From: Rhodocyclaceae bacterium
Lineage (GTDB): Bacteria; Pseudomonadota; Gammaproteobacteria; Burkholderiales; Rhodocyclaceae
Assembly: GCA_016791115.1 (NCBI GenBank)
Contig: JAEUNL010000035.1
Span: forward strand, 90,828 to 154,827
DNA length: 64,000 bases
Direction: 5' to 3'
The translations under genes were made by a program, and so were the position numbers. Below the pieces are notes generated by a model. That model made no database searches and was not told the DNA's origin. It worked only from the letters and a program-made list of their open reading frames with translations. Shown here piece after piece: positions 55,365 to 64,000 of this stretch (positions within the stretch are counted from its first letter, which is position 1; the number at the start of each line of letters is the position of its first letter).

Positions 55365-56669
55365 TCAGCGTTCGAAAAGCGCGATCGATTCGACGTGCGA
55401 GGTCTGCGGGAACATGTTGGCGATACCCGCGCCGCGCAGCACGTAGCCCTTCTCGTGCACCAGTACGGCCGCATCGCGCGCCAGGGTGGCCGGATTGCAC
55501 GAGACGTAGACGATTCGTGACGGCGCCTGCTCGTCGAAGGATTTGACCAGCTCGATCGCGCCCTCACGCGGCGGGTCGATCAGCATCTTGTCGAGACGAC
55601 CGAGGGCGCGCAGTTGTTCGCTGGTCATCTCGAACAGGTTGGCGACGCGGAATTCTGTGCGTTCGGCAAGTCCGTTCTCTCGTGCATTTTCTTCCGCACG
55701 CGCCGTCAGGGCACGGCTTCCTTCGACGCCGACGACATCCGCGCCGAGGCGCGCAATCGGCAGCGTGAAGTTGCCCAGCCCGCAGAACATGTCGGCAACA
55801 CGTTCGCCAGGCACAGGGTCGAGCAGCATCATTGCGCGGCGTATCAGCATGCGGTTGATGCCGAAGTTGACCTGCGTAAATTCGGTTGGCCGGAATCCCA
55901 TCCGGATGCCGAATTCTGGCAGCGCATACCAGAGTCGGCCCGCTGAAGCGGCCTCGAGCGGCACGACGGAATCCGGTCCTGCGGCCTGCAACCACCAGTC
56001 GACGCCATACTGCGCCGCGAATTCACGCATCAGCGTGTAGTCTGCGTCGGTGAGCGCCTCGAGATGGCGCAGGACAAGTGCCGTCGACGCATCGCCGAGC
56101 GCGACTTCGATCTGCGGCATGCGATCCGGACGCGACATCGCGGAAACCAACTCGCGCAGCCGCGGCAGCAGCACCGAAACGTGGTGCGGCAGCACCTCGC
56201 AACTGGTCATGTCCGCCACGTAGCTGCTGCGCCGCTCGTGAAATCCCACCAAGACGCCGCCCTTCTTCGGCACCAGGCGCACCGAAACCCGCGCGCGGAA
56301 GCGGTATCCCCACGGCGAGCCGTGAATTGCCGGAAAGAGCGCCTCGGCCCGCACGCGCGCGATGTGCCACAACGCGTCCTCCAGCACCCGTTGCTTGACC
56401 GCCGCCTGCGCCGGGGCATCTAGGTGCTGCATGCTGCAACCGCCGCAGATGCCGAACCAGCGGCAGCGCGGCGTGACGCGCTGGGAACTCGCCTCGATCA
56501 CCTTCACGGTCTGGGCGAGTTCGTAGCTCGGCTTCTTCCGGTAGCTGGCGTATTCGACCACCTCGCCGGTCAGCGCTCCATCGACGAAGATGGTCTTGCC
56601 ATCGACGTGGGTAACGCCACGCCCTTCGTGCTCGAGCGATTCGATGCGTGCGGTACGCGGGGATGTCAT
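55365..56669 (-). CDS. rlmD: 23S rRNA (uracil-5-)-methyltransferase RlmD
   Basis: A 434-residue SAM-dependent methyltransferase acting on uridine 1939 of 23S rRNA. N-terminal TRAM domain (about 5-60); the Fe-S cysteines Cys69, Cys75, Cys78 and Cys157 (RCRWFGICGGC...SCEVLP); SAM motif ADMFCGLGNFTLPIA; and the catalytic VYVSCNPATLARD. All are placed as in RumA. It is convergent with the BI-1 gene and divergent from the YcfD-like gene. Confidence 0.95.
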   Translation of the reverse strand: MTSPRTARIESLEHEGRGVTHVDGKTIFVDGALTGEVVEYASYRKKPSYELAQTVKVIEASSQRVTPRCRWFGICGGCSMQHLDAPAQAAVKQRVLEDALWHIARVRAEALFPAIHGSPWGYRFRARVSVRLVPKKGGVLVGFHERRSSYVADMTSCEVLPHHVSVLLPRLRELVSAMSRPDRMPQIEVALGDASTALVLRHLEALTDADYTLMREFAAQYGVDWWLQAAGPDSVVPLEAASAGRLWYALPEFGIRMGFRPTEFTQVNFGINRMLIRRAMMLLDPVPGERVADMFCGLGNFTLPIARLGADVVGVEGSRALTARAEENARENGLAERTEFRVANLFEMTSEQLRALGRLDKMLIDPPREGAIELVKSFDEQAPSRIVYVSCNPATLARDAAVLVHEKGYVLRGAGIANMFPQTSHVESIALFER

Positions 56670-56743
56670 GGGGAAAAGCGGACAAAGGCGCGATTGTAGC
56701 CGGAGAGCCAGCCGCTCGCAGACGCGCTGCGTATAATCGGCGC

Positions 56744-57862
56744 ATGACCAAACGCTTGCTCGGCGGCATGACGCCGCGTCGCTTCCTGCGCGAATACTGG
56801 CAGAAGAAGCCCCTGCTCGTCCGGCAGGCCATACCGGGTTTCAACGGCATCGTGTCGCGCGACCAGGCATTCGAACTTGCATGCGGCTTCGACGCCGAGT
56901 CGCGCCAGGTGTGGCACGATGCGCAGGGCTGGCAGCTTCGGCATGGCCCCTTCAAACCGAAGGATTTTCGCCGGCGCGGACCTTGGACGGTGCTGATACA
57001 AGGTCTCAACCTGCTCGACGATGCCGCCGATGCGCTGCTGCATCGCTTCGATTTCGTGCCCTGGGCGCGCCTCGACGATCTGATGGTGAGTTATGCCACC
57101 GACGGCGGCGGCGTCGGCCCGCACTTCGATTCGTATGACGTATTCCTGATCCAGGGCATGGGACGCCGGCGCTGGCAGATCAGCGCCCAGCGCGAACTGG
57201 ACATCATCGAAGGCGCTCCCTTGCGCATCCTGAAACGCTTCGACGTAGAGGAGGAATGGGTACTGGAACCGGGCGACATGCTCTACCTTCCGCCGTCCTA
57301 CGCGCACAACGGCATCGCCGAGGGTGAATGCATGACTTACTCGGTGGGTTTTCGCGCCCCCGCCGATCAGGAACTTGCCACGCAGTTCCTGGTTCACCTG
57401 CAGGATCGCGTCGAACTCGACGGACGCTATGCGGATCCCGAGTTGACGCAGCCGCGGCACCCCGGCGAGATCGGCAAGGACATGATCGAAAAGGTCGCAC
57501 GCTCGATCGGACGGATTGCCTGGAACCGCGATGCAGTGCGCGACTTCGTCGGCTGTTACATGACCGAACCCAAGGCGCATGTGTACTTCGATCCACCCGA
57601 TCGTCCCATGGGCAAGACTGCTTTCGCGAAGAAGATCTCGCGCCGCGGCGTTCGCCTCGACAGACGCAGCCAGTTGCTTTTTTCCGGCGGACGCTTCTAC
57701 CTGAACGGAGAAATCGTCGACATCGCGAATGGCGACCGCGAACTGTTGCGCGAACTGGCCGACAAGCGCCGCCTGCCGCCGGATACGCGCTTCAGCGAGT
57801 CGGCGCAGTCCCTGATCCATGGCTGGTATTGCGACGGCTTCGTCGAGGCGGGCGAAGGCTGA
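56744..57862 (+). CDS. Ribosomal oxygenase, YcfD/RoxA-like (L16 arginine hydroxylase)
   Basis: A 372-residue JmjC/cupin 2-oxoglutarate oxygenase. Iron ligands are visible as HFD (GPHFDSYDVFLIQ) and the distal His in LPPSYAHNGIAEG. The C-terminal winged-helix/dimer region is present. E. coli YcfD hydroxylates ribosomal protein L16. ATG at 56744 gives MTKRLLGGMTPRRFLREYWQKKP, which matches the family start. The GTG of the next gene lies 5 bases after its stop. Confidence 0.92.
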   Translation: MTKRLLGGMTPRRFLREYWQKKPLLVRQAIPGFNGIVSRDQAFELACGFDAESRQVWHDAQGWQLRHGPFKPKDFRRRGPWTVLIQGLNLLDDAADALLHRFDFVPWARLDDLMVSYATDGGGVGPHFDSYDVFLIQGMGRRRWQISAQRELDIIEGAPLRILKRFDVEEEWVLEPGDMLYLPPSYAHNGIAEGECMTYSVGFRAPADQELATQFLVHLQDRVELDGRYADPELTQPRHPGEIGKDMIEKVARSIGRIAWNRDAVRDFVGCYMTEPKAHVYFDPPDRPMGKTAFAKKISRRGVRLDRRSQLLFSGGRFYLNGEIVDIANGDRELLRELADKRRLPPDTRFSESAQSLIHGWYCDGFVEAGEG

Positions 57863-57866
57863 CGCC

Positions 57867-58352
57867 GTGGATGGGTCGCAGTTCGAACAACGCTTCGACA
57901 CCTATCGCGAACATGCCGATGCGATCCAGCGCCTGCTGGACGCGTCGCGCGGCCAGTTGTCGGTATTCGACCCTGACCTCTCGCACTGCGAGCTCGAGTC
58001 GGCACAGTGCGTCGCCTTGATCGAGCGTTGCCTGCTGAACGATGACGCGCGGTTGCGCGTCGTGCTCCACGATACGAATTTCCTCGAAACCCGCTGCCCC
58101 CGGTTGATGCGCTTGCTCGGCCGGTTTTCGCATTGTTTCGAAGTTCGCCGGAGTCCCGACGATCTGCGCAACCTGACCGAATGCTACGTGCTCAGCGAGC
58201 CCGATGACGGCATCGTGCGGTTCCACCGCGACTGGGCGCGCGGCAAGTGGTTTGTGGCCAATCCCGAAGAGGCTGGCGTATGGCGCAACCGCTTCACGCA
58301 GCTATGGGAGTGTTCCGTTCCTGCAGTCTCCGCCACGAGACTGGGACTCTAG
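57867..58352 (+). CDS. DUF7931-like protein
   Basis: A 161-residue protein. After VDGSQFEQRFDTYREHADAIQRLLD it has LSVFDPDLSHCELESAQCVALIERCL and VLHDTNFLETRCPRLMRLLGRFS, typical of a betaproteobacterial family of unknown function located after YcfD-type genes. A GTG start at 57867 with AAGG upstream fits better than an earlier ATG inside the previous gene. Confidence 0.75.
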   Translation: MDGSQFEQRFDTYREHADAIQRLLDASRGQLSVFDPDLSHCELESAQCVALIERCLLNDDARLRVVLHDTNFLETRCPRLMRLLGRFSHCFEVRRSPDDLRNLTECYVLSEPDDGIVRFHRDWARGKWFVANPEEAGVWRNRFTQLWECSVPAVSATRLGL

Positions 58353-58385
58353 AAAAAGCATCCCGGATGGAAGCGCAACAGTCTG

Positions 58386-58413
58386 TTGCGCGGGTGCAAC
58401 ATCCCTGTAGAAT
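58386..58413 (+). promoter_or_regulatory. Sigma-70 promoter of the lipoprotein gene
   Basis: TTGCGC, 16 bases, TAGAAT. It lies 96 bases before the ATG of the Ala/Pro-rich lipoprotein. Confidence 0.45.
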
Positions 58414-58508
58414 CAATGCTCAATTGGATGTATACTTTATGGCTGGCTGAAGTGCACTCCAGCCTGGATTCGCAGGTAGTCTTTTCTTATCGATAAGGGA
58501 ATTCAACA

Positions 58509-58811
58509 ATGAACCGCTCTCTCCTCGTTGCTGCTCTGGTCGCGCTGGCCGTCACGGCTTGCGCCAAGAAGGAAGAACCGAAGCCCGCCGCTGCGCCGGC
58601 TCCGGCCCCCGCTCCGGCTGCTGAAGCGCCGAAGCCCGCTGAAGCACCGAAGCCCGCTGACGCTGCTGCTGCTCCGGCCGCTCCTGCTGCTGCTCCGGCC
58701 GCCGAAGCTGCCAAGGATGCCGCTGCCGCTGCAGTGGACAAGGCGAAGGAAGTCGGTGCTGCTGCTGGCGCCGCTGCTGCCGACGCTGCCAAGGATGCGA
58801 TGAAGAAGTAA
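58509..58811 (+). CDS. Ala/Pro/Lys-rich small lipoprotein
   Basis: A 100-residue protein with a signal peptide and lipobox (LAVTAC), followed by a low-complexity part of Ala, Pro, Glu and Lys (KPAEAPKPADAAAAPAAPAA...). AAGGGA lies 9 bases before the ATG, a promoter is visible and a strong terminator follows, so it is a true single-gene unit. It resembles short envelope lipoproteins that span or tether to peptidoglycan, but no specific family can be given. Confidence 0.85.
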   Translation: MNRSLLVAALVALAVTACAKKEEPKPAAAPAPAPAPAAEAPKPAEAPKPADAAAAPAAPAAAPAAEAAKDAAAAAVDKAKEVGAAAGAAAADAAKDAMKK

Positions 58812-58829
58812 ACGCATCCTTGCGCGAGA

Positions 58830-58856
58830 AAAAGCCGACCTGGAGGTCGGCTTTTT
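58830..58856 (+). terminator. Strong terminator after the lipoprotein gene
   Basis: AAAAGCCGACC, loop TGGA, GGTCGGCTTTTT. An 11-bp stem with T tract; the A tract on the left makes it work for the convergent MBL gene as well. Confidence 0.92.
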
Positions 58857-58880
58857 CGTTTACAAGTCGATGCGCGACAC

Positions 58881-59663
58881 TCAGCGGAGCTGGCGCCAAT
58901 CGAATCCCGACGCCTGATCGGCAACCCCGATCCACGTTTCATCGCACGCGGCTGCACGAGCTAGTGCGCTCCTCGCGCGATCGGGCGAATTGTTCTGCTG
59001 GGACAAATGGGCGGCAACCAGATGCCGCAGCCGGCTGCGATCCAGCGAACCGAGCAGATCCGCAGCAGCCGCGTTGTCCAGATGGCCATATGGGCTCGCA
59101 ATGCGCCGCTTGAGCGATGGCGGGTAGCTGCCGGCCTGCAGCATGTCCAGATCGTGATTGCATTCGAGAACGAGCGCGTCCACGCCGCTCAGCATGCGTA
59201 CGATGTGCGGCGTTGCGTGACCCGTGTCCGTGAGTACGCCGAGCTTGTGCACGCCGTCTGAGAAAACGAACTGGACCGGCTCCCTGGCGTCGTGCGGGAC
59301 CGGAAACGGTTCGACATGCACGGCGTCGATGGAAAACGCCTGATGGCTGTCGATGACGCGCGTCAGTTCGGAACAGGATGCGCCCGCACTGCAGGCGGAA
59401 AGCGTGCCGTGTGTGATGAACACACGAATCCGGTAGCGCGCTGCGAAACGGAATACACCGCCGACATGATCGCTGTGCTCGTGCGTTACAAGCACGGCAT
59501 CGATCGACTCCGGCTCGATGTCGAGCCGCGCAAGGCGCGCGACCGCATCGCGCAACGGAAACCCGCAATCAAGAAGGACGCGGGTCGTATGCTGTTGTTC
59601 GCGTACCTCTACGACCAGACAATTGCCGCTGCTGCCGCTACCCAGGCAGCCGAACCGGATCAC
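58881..59663 (-). CDS. MBL-fold metallohydrolase (YycJ-like)
   Basis: A 260-residue metallo-beta-lactamase-fold protein with HEHSDH (His61, His63, Asp65, His66), a preceding SSGNCLVVE and a downstream LECNHD and HLS. This matches the YycJ/WalJ family of putative nucleases or phosphodiesterases. It overlaps bamC by 4 bases (ATGA), so it is co-translated. Confidence 0.9.
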   Translation of the reverse strand: MIRFGCLGSGSSGNCLVVEVREQQHTTRVLLDCGFPLRDAVARLARLDIEPESIDAVLVTHEHSDHVGGVFRFAARYRIRVFITHGTLSACSAGASCSELTRVIDSHQAFSIDAVHVEPFPVPHDAREPVQFVFSDGVHKLGVLTDTGHATPHIVRMLSGVDALVLECNHDLDMLQAGSYPPSLKRRIASPYGHLDNAAAADLLGSLDRSRLRHLVAAHLSQQNNSPDRARSALARAAACDETWIGVADQASGFDWRQLR

Positions 59664-60805
59664 TTCAGCTGTTCGTAGAGCTGGGCAAGCAACCGCTTGG
59701 CGGGTTCGGACGAATCCGCGGCGCCGTCACGGGACAACACCTGCACGCTGCTCGCCTCGGCGTTGCCTTTGACCTGCACGCGGTACTGCGTACCCGCAGT
59801 CGCCGGATTCTTCTTCTCGCTGCTGCGCCAGAACATCAGCTTCGAGAGGATGCCTTCATCGTCGGATTTGGTCCGGTTGTCGACTTGCGGATCGACATAG
59901 CGCACGAAATATTGTCCCTGCGAGCGATCGCGATCCTCGACGACAAATCCGACGCGGTCGAGGGCGAGACCGACGCGGCGCCACGCACGATCGAACTGCT
60001 CCTGAAGCTCGAGCGAGCCCGAACCCGGCGCCGAACGGTCGAGCCGCGCATGGTCCACCTTTTGCCCGGTCGCTATCGCCACCTTGGCACGCTCTTCTTC
60101 CGCACCGAGGCGAATCATGAGCCGCTGGAGCATTTCCGCTTCGAGTTCCGGATCAGCCGGGCGCGGTTGCCAGATGGTGCGGTCCTTGGCCTCGTTCGGA
60201 TAGATTTCTATCATGCCGCGATGGCTGACGTAGATCTCCGTCGTTCCCGGCTGCACGCCGGCCTCGAGGCGCGTCCGGAATTTGTCCCGCTCGGGTGTCG
60301 AATACAGCATGTCGATCGCCTTGCCGATCGTTGCGCGGATCGGATCCTGCGGGATGCGCGCACGATTCTCCGCCCAGTCGGTTTCCAGGACGCCAGCCTC
60401 GGGCAGTTCAAGATTCAGCACGAAGCCTGTTTCCTGCCAGAAATCCTTGACGATCGGCCACAGCTTCTCCGGCGTGCCAGGAACGACGAGCCAACGCTGC
60501 GAACCGGAGCGCTCGACGCGCATGTCCGCGCTCTTTGGCAGGACTTCCTGCGCCGTGGACGCCCGCCCGGTGCCAGAACGCTCGGCGTTGTAAACCGAGT
60601 AGGTTGCCGAACCCTTGGGATTGATGTCCGGCACGACATAACGTTCGTCGCGCTGCGGCTGCGTCAGATCCGGTGGAATTTCCAGCGTAGGGAGCTTGGA
60701 CACACTGCGGTAATCGACTTTCTTCGATTCGATGATGCCGCAGCCGCCGGCCACCAATGCGGAAAGGGAAACGACACTGAGAGTAAGTACGGTACGTCGA
60801 ATCAT
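59660..60805 (-). CDS. bamC: Outer membrane assembly lipoprotein BamC
   Basis: A 381-residue lipoprotein of the BAM complex. N-terminal signal with lipobox (LVAGGC), an extended stretch VDYRSVSKLPTLEIPPDLTQP that contacts BamD, and two helix-grip domains. ATG at 60805 is chosen; the upstream extension is Arg/Pro-rich and not signal-like. It follows dapA, as in many proteobacteria. Confidence 0.93.
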   Translation of the reverse strand: MIRRTVLTLSVVSLSALVAGGCGIIESKKVDYRSVSKLPTLEIPPDLTQPQRDERYVVPDINPKGSATYSVYNAERSGTGRASTAQEVLPKSADMRVERSGSQRWLVVPGTPEKLWPIVKDFWQETGFVLNLELPEAGVLETDWAENRARIPQDPIRATIGKAIDMLYSTPERDKFRTRLEAGVQPGTTEIYVSHRGMIEIYPNEAKDRTIWQPRPADPELEAEMLQRLMIRLGAEEERAKVAIATGQKVDHARLDRSAPGSGSLELQEQFDRAWRRVGLALDRVGFVVEDRDRSQGQYFVRYVDPQVDNRTKSDDEGILSKLMFWRSSEKKNPATAGTQYRVQVKGNAEASSVQVLSRDGAADSSEPAKRLLAQLYEQLK

Positions 60806-60834
60806 GCGCGAGGCGACCTCTTGGAATATGTGGT

Positions 60835-61713
60835 TCAGCGCAAAGCGCCGGCAGCGACCAGTGCTGCGCGCACCCGCTCGTGGCACTCGCCGGACAGGGG
60901 TGTCAGCGGCAGACGGATACCACCTTCGATCCGGCCCATTTGCTGGAGCGCCCACTTGACGGGTATCGGGTTCGCCTCGCAGAAGAGATGCTTGTGCAGA
61001 CCGAGCAGCCGGTCATTGATCTCGCGTGCCCGGCTGATCTGCCCTTCGATGGCCGCCATGCACATGCGGTGCATGTCGCCCGGGGCGACGTTCGCCGTCA
61101 CCGAGATGCAGCCATGTCCGCCGACCAGCAGGAAGGCGAGCGTCGTCGCATCGTCCCCCGTGTACAACGCAAAACCTTTCGGCGCACGGCGCACCAGATC
61201 GGTCGCCCGTTCGATGTTTCCGGTTGCCTCCTTGACGCCGATGATGCCGGGAACTTGGGCGAGGCGGAGGATCGTGTCGTTCGACATGTCCGCGACGGTA
61301 CGGCCAGGCACGTTGTACAGCACCACAGGAAGATCCACCGCTTCCGCGATCGCCTTGAAGTGGCGATAGAGTCCTTCCTGGGTCGGCTTGTTGTAGTAGG
61401 GCACCACGGACAAGCAGGCATCCGCACCGGCGGTTTTCGCAAATTCGGTCAGCTCGATCGCTTCCCGCGTCGAGTTGGCGCCAGTGCCTGCGATGACCGG
61501 GATGCGGCCGTTGGCGTGTCGAACGGTCAGTTCGATGAGCTGCTTGTGCTCTTCCCAGTCGACGGTAGGCGACTCGCCGGTCGTGCCGACTATCACGATG
61601 CCATCCGTCCCTTCCGCGACATGCCAGTCGATGAGCGACTGGAGGCGCGGCAAATCGAGGCTGCCATCTTCGTGCATCGGCGTGACGATGGCGACAATCG
61701 AACCCTGGATCAT
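60835..61713 (-). CDS. dapA: 4-hydroxy-tetrahydrodipicolinate synthase DapA
   Basis: A 292-residue enzyme that condenses pyruvate with aspartate semialdehyde in lysine and diaminopimelate synthesis. GTTGESPT (Thr44, Thr45), Tyr133 (YNVPGRT, Arg138) and the Schiff-base Lys161 (IGVKEATGN) are in place. ATG at 61713 gives the normal family length. Confidence 0.97.
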   Translation of the reverse strand: MIQGSIVAIVTPMHEDGSLDLPRLQSLIDWHVAEGTDGIVIVGTTGESPTVDWEEHKQLIELTVRHANGRIPVIAGTGANSTREAIELTEFAKTAGADACLSVVPYYNKPTQEGLYRHFKAIAEAVDLPVVLYNVPGRTVADMSNDTILRLAQVPGIIGVKEATGNIERATDLVRRAPKGFALYTGDDATTLAFLLVGGHGCISVTANVAPGDMHRMCMAAIEGQISRAREINDRLLGLHKHLFCEANPIPVKWALQQMGRIEGGIRLPLTPLSGECHERVRAALVAAGALR

Positions 61714-61795
61714 GCTTGGAGCCACTCTGAAGAAACGGCGATTGTACCCGATCGCCTGCACGCCAGAAACCGGCCACCGGCCGGCTTAAGGCAAC

Positions 61796-62719
61796 TCAAA
61801 GATCGGCAAGCACCTTGATGTGGGCAGCGACGCTGCGACCGAGCGCGGAAAGCGAGTACCCGCCCTCCAGGATGGAGACGATCCGGCCGCTGGCGTGGCG
61901 CTTGGCCACCTTCTTCAACTCGCCCGTCACCCAGGCATAGTCCGCCTCCAGGAGGCCGAAGGATCCCATATCGTCTTCGTAATGCGCGTCGAACCCCGCC
62001 GAAATGAAGATGGCTTCCGGCTTGAATTCGTCCAGCGCAGGCACCCACTTGGACTCGACGACCTCGCGGAACCCGTCACCGCGCGTGCCCGCCGGCAACG
62101 GCACGTTGAGCATGTTGGTAGCGGGGTTGTCCGTTCCGCTGTAAGGGTAGAAGGGATGCTGGAACGTGCTCACCATGAGCACCCGCTCGTCGCCAGCAAA
62201 GATGTCCTCGGTTCCATTGCCGTGGTGCACGTCGAAATCGATCACCGCAACGCGCTTGAGGCCGTGTTTCTCGAGCGCATGATGGGCGGCCACTGCAACG
62301 TTATTGAAGAAGCAGAAACCCATCGCCTTAGCCCGCTCGGCGTGATGGCCTGGCGGACGGACGGCGCAGAAGCCGTTCTCCACCTCTCCGCTCACGACAA
62401 GGTCGGTGGCCAGCACGCCCGCGCCAGCCGCACGCAGCGCGGCCTTGATGGTGCCAGGGCACATCGCCGTATCCGGGTCGAGGTGGTGTATGCCGTTTAC
62501 CGGGACGACGGACAGAATCTCCTCGACGTATTCGCGCGGATGCGCCCGCGTCAGGTGCTCGATCTCGGCCTGTGGCGCATCGTGGAACGACAGATAAAGA
62601 TCAAGCCCGGCTGCGATTAGCCGGTCGTTGATTGCCGAAAGCCTCTCCGGGCATTCGGGGTGGTGCGACCCCATGTCGTGAAGCATGCAATCGCGATGGG
62701 TGATGAATGCCGTACTCAT
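61796..62719 (-). CDS. Histone-deacetylase-family amidohydrolase
   Basis: A 307-residue zinc hydrolase of the HDAC/acetoin-utilisation superfamily. RPPGHHAERAKAMGFCFFNN (His pair), DFDVHHGNGTEDIF (zinc Asp/His) and SAGFDAHYEDDMG (zinc Asp) are complete. Bacterial substrates are acetylated polyamines or lysines; the exact one is unknown. It is divergent from the MoxR gene. Confidence 0.92.
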   Translation of the reverse strand: MSTAFITHRDCMLHDMGSHHPECPERLSAINDRLIAAGLDLYLSFHDAPQAEIEHLTRAHPREYVEEILSVVPVNGIHHLDPDTAMCPGTIKAALRAAGAGVLATDLVVSGEVENGFCAVRPPGHHAERAKAMGFCFFNNVAVAAHHALEKHGLKRVAVIDFDVHHGNGTEDIFAGDERVLMVSTFQHPFYPYSGTDNPATNMLNVPLPAGTRGDGFREVVESKWVPALDEFKPEAIFISAGFDAHYEDDMGSFGLLEADYAWVTGELKKVAKRHASGRIVSILEGGYSLSALGRSVAAHIKVLADL

Positions 62720-62841
62720 GTCTCTCTCTTCTTCCCTTTGGCTCGTTGGCTCTGGGGGGAATGCGTCCTCGTGATGTTTGTTGTGCCGGCGGCCGGACGC
62801 TCTTTAGTATTATGGGCCTTCCTCGCAATCCGGCTCAAGCC

Positions 62842-63756
62842 ATGACCCTGCCATCGATCTCGCGCACCATTGACCAGGCCAGTCGAATCATACTCGGCAA
62901 GCGCGATCAGATGAGGCTTTGCCTTGCCTGCCTGCTTGCGCAGGGCCACCTGCTCATCGAAGACCTGCCCGGCGTCGGCAAGACCACCCTCGCCCACCTG
63001 CTGGCCAGGCTGCTCGGCCTGCAGTTCCAGCGTATCCAGTTCACCAGCGACATGCTGCCGGCGGACATCATCGGCGTGTCGGTGTTCGATCGCGAGAGCG
63101 GCAGCTTCCGCTTTCATCCCGGGCCGGTTTTCGCGCAACTCATTCTTGCCGACGAAGTCAATCGCGCAACGCCCAAGACCCAAAGCGCGCTGCTCGAGGC
63201 AATGGAAGAGCACCAGGTCACCGCGGAAGGCGTCACGCATGCGCTGCCCGATCCGTTCTTCGTCATCGCGACCCAGAATCCGTCCTACCAGATCGGCACT
63301 TTCCCGCTGCCGGAATCGCAACTCGATCGCTTCCTGATGCGCATCGAAATCGGCTACCCGGATCGCAATGCGGAGCGCGAACTGCTGCAGGGTCAGTCGC
63401 GTCGCGACATGATTGCCGCACTCGAACCCACGCTTTCGATTGCCGAACTGCGCCGGCTGCAGTTCGACGCCTCTGCGATTCACGCCTCCGGTCCGTTGAT
63501 CGACTACGTGCAGGCACTCGTGGAACACACCCGCAGCAGTGGCAAATTCGCGTCCGGATTGAGTCCGCGCGCCGCACTGGCGCTGCTCGCGGCGGCCCGC
63601 GCCTGGGCCCTGATCAATGGCCGCGATGCGGTGCTGCCCGAAGATGTGCAGGCCGTGTTGCCGAGTGTTGCCGTGCATCGCTTGCGACCCGCTGGCGAGG
63701 CCGGGAGCAGCGCCCGGTTCGTGCGGGAACTGGTCGAGGCCGTACCATTGCCATGA
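62842..63756 (+). CDS. MoxR-family AAA+ ATPase
   Basis: A 304-residue AAA+ protein with Walker A LPGVGKTTL, Walker B LILADEVNR, sensor ATQNPSYQIGTFPLPESQLDRF and a C-terminal lid. MoxR ATPases act as chaperones for protein-complex or metal-centre maturation and are usually followed by DUF58 and VWA genes, as here. ATG at 62842 is chosen; an in-frame ATG at 62812 is possible. It overlaps the DUF58 gene by 4 bases. Confidence 0.93.
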   Translation: MTLPSISRTIDQASRIILGKRDQMRLCLACLLAQGHLLIEDLPGVGKTTLAHLLARLLGLQFQRIQFTSDMLPADIIGVSVFDRESGSFRFHPGPVFAQLILADEVNRATPKTQSALLEAMEEHQVTAEGVTHALPDPFFVIATQNPSYQIGTFPLPESQLDRFLMRIEIGYPDRNAERELLQGQSRRDMIAALEPTLSIAELRRLQFDASAIHASGPLIDYVQALVEHTRSSGKFASGLSPRAALALLAAARAWALINGRDAVLPEDVQAVLPSVAVHRLRPAGEAGSSARFVRELVEAVPLP

Positions 63757-64000
63757 GCCGGTCGCACGCCGCGATAGCGTCGCAGGCGCCAGCAACCGGA
63801 TCGCACGCCGGGGCGCGTCTGCGCGGGCGTATCGGCGAATGGCTTTTTCGCCGACGCGGCCCGGAACCGTCGCCGATCGTCCTGACCCACAAGCGTATCT
63901 ACGTGCTGCCGACCCGCCCCGGCCTGTTCTTCGGCCTTGCGCTCGCCGCCATGCTGATCGGCGCCATCAACTACCAGTTGTCGCTCGGTTTCGCGCTGAC
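63753..64000 (+). CDS. DUF58 protein, N-terminal part (cut by window end)
   Basis: The first 82 residues of a DUF58 protein, the usual partner of MoxR. After a basic cytoplasmic stretch it has PIVLTHKRIYVLPTRPGLFF and a membrane segment (GLALAAMLIGAINYQLSLGFAL). Start overlaps the MoxR stop (ATGA). Confidence 0.88.
   Translation, partial: MSRSHAAIASQAPATGSHAGARLRGRIGEWLFRRRGPEPSPIVLTHKRIYVLPTRPGLFFGLALAAMLIGAINYQLSLGFAL

Overview
The window is GC-rich and looks like the chromosome of a flagellated betaproteobacterium, most likely of the Rhodocyclales (Azoarcus/Thauera-like). This rests on flhDC as flagellar master genes, the che/mot/flh gene order, BamC and YcfD-type housekeeping genes, and codon use. 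It is an inference from gene content, not from a marker gene.

Positions 1-30450 are one large motility and chemotaxis region, almost wholly on the minus strand. Reading in transcription direction from the right, it holds an HDOD-REC-GGDEF gene overlapping a REC-GGDEF*-EAL gene, flhD-flhC, motA-motB, an MCP-like gene with a CheZ-like motif, cheY, cheA (726 aa), cheW, a PAS-type MCP, cheR-cheD-cheB, a STAS gene, a classical MCP, two tandem cheV genes, a second cheY, cheZ, a second cheA (623 aa), a GspE-like ATPase with four MshEN-type repeats, a DUF3135-like gene, a multi-membrane-span MCP, and the start of flhB. Sigma-28-like promoters are visible before motA, before the upstream cheV and before the HDOD-GGDEF gene. 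They suggest that chemosensing and c-di-GMP turnover are co-expressed with the late flagellar genes.

Positions 30753-33525 hold ordinary genes: a NUDIX hydrolase, a Tat-exported Rieske protein, a TonB-like protein and an HNH endonuclease.

Positions of about 33.6-54.4 kb are accessory. The left part has an XRE regulator with operator-like repeats, a row of small unknown exported or membrane proteins, and a SRAP-family protein. The centre is a complete type I-E CRISPR-Cas locus (cas3-cse1-cse2-cas7-cas5-cas6e-cas1-cas2) followed by a 45-repeat array. The far end of the array runs directly into a broken Sir2 gene, and its last spacer is a pentanucleotide microsatellite. The right part has an initiator-like winged-helix gene carrying internal palindromes, an AlpA-like gene, an IS630 relic and a P4-type tyrosine integrase beside tRNA-Ser(UGA). 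A CGTGGTAAC motif occurs at both edges, which supports one integrated and decayed island.

Positions 54.6-64 kb return to core genes: a BI-1 family membrane protein, rlmD, a YcfD-type hydroxylase, a DUF7931-like protein, an Ala/Pro-rich lipoprotein, an MBL-fold hydrolase overlapping bamC, dapA, a histone-deacetylase-family gene, a MoxR ATPase and the start of a DUF58 gene.
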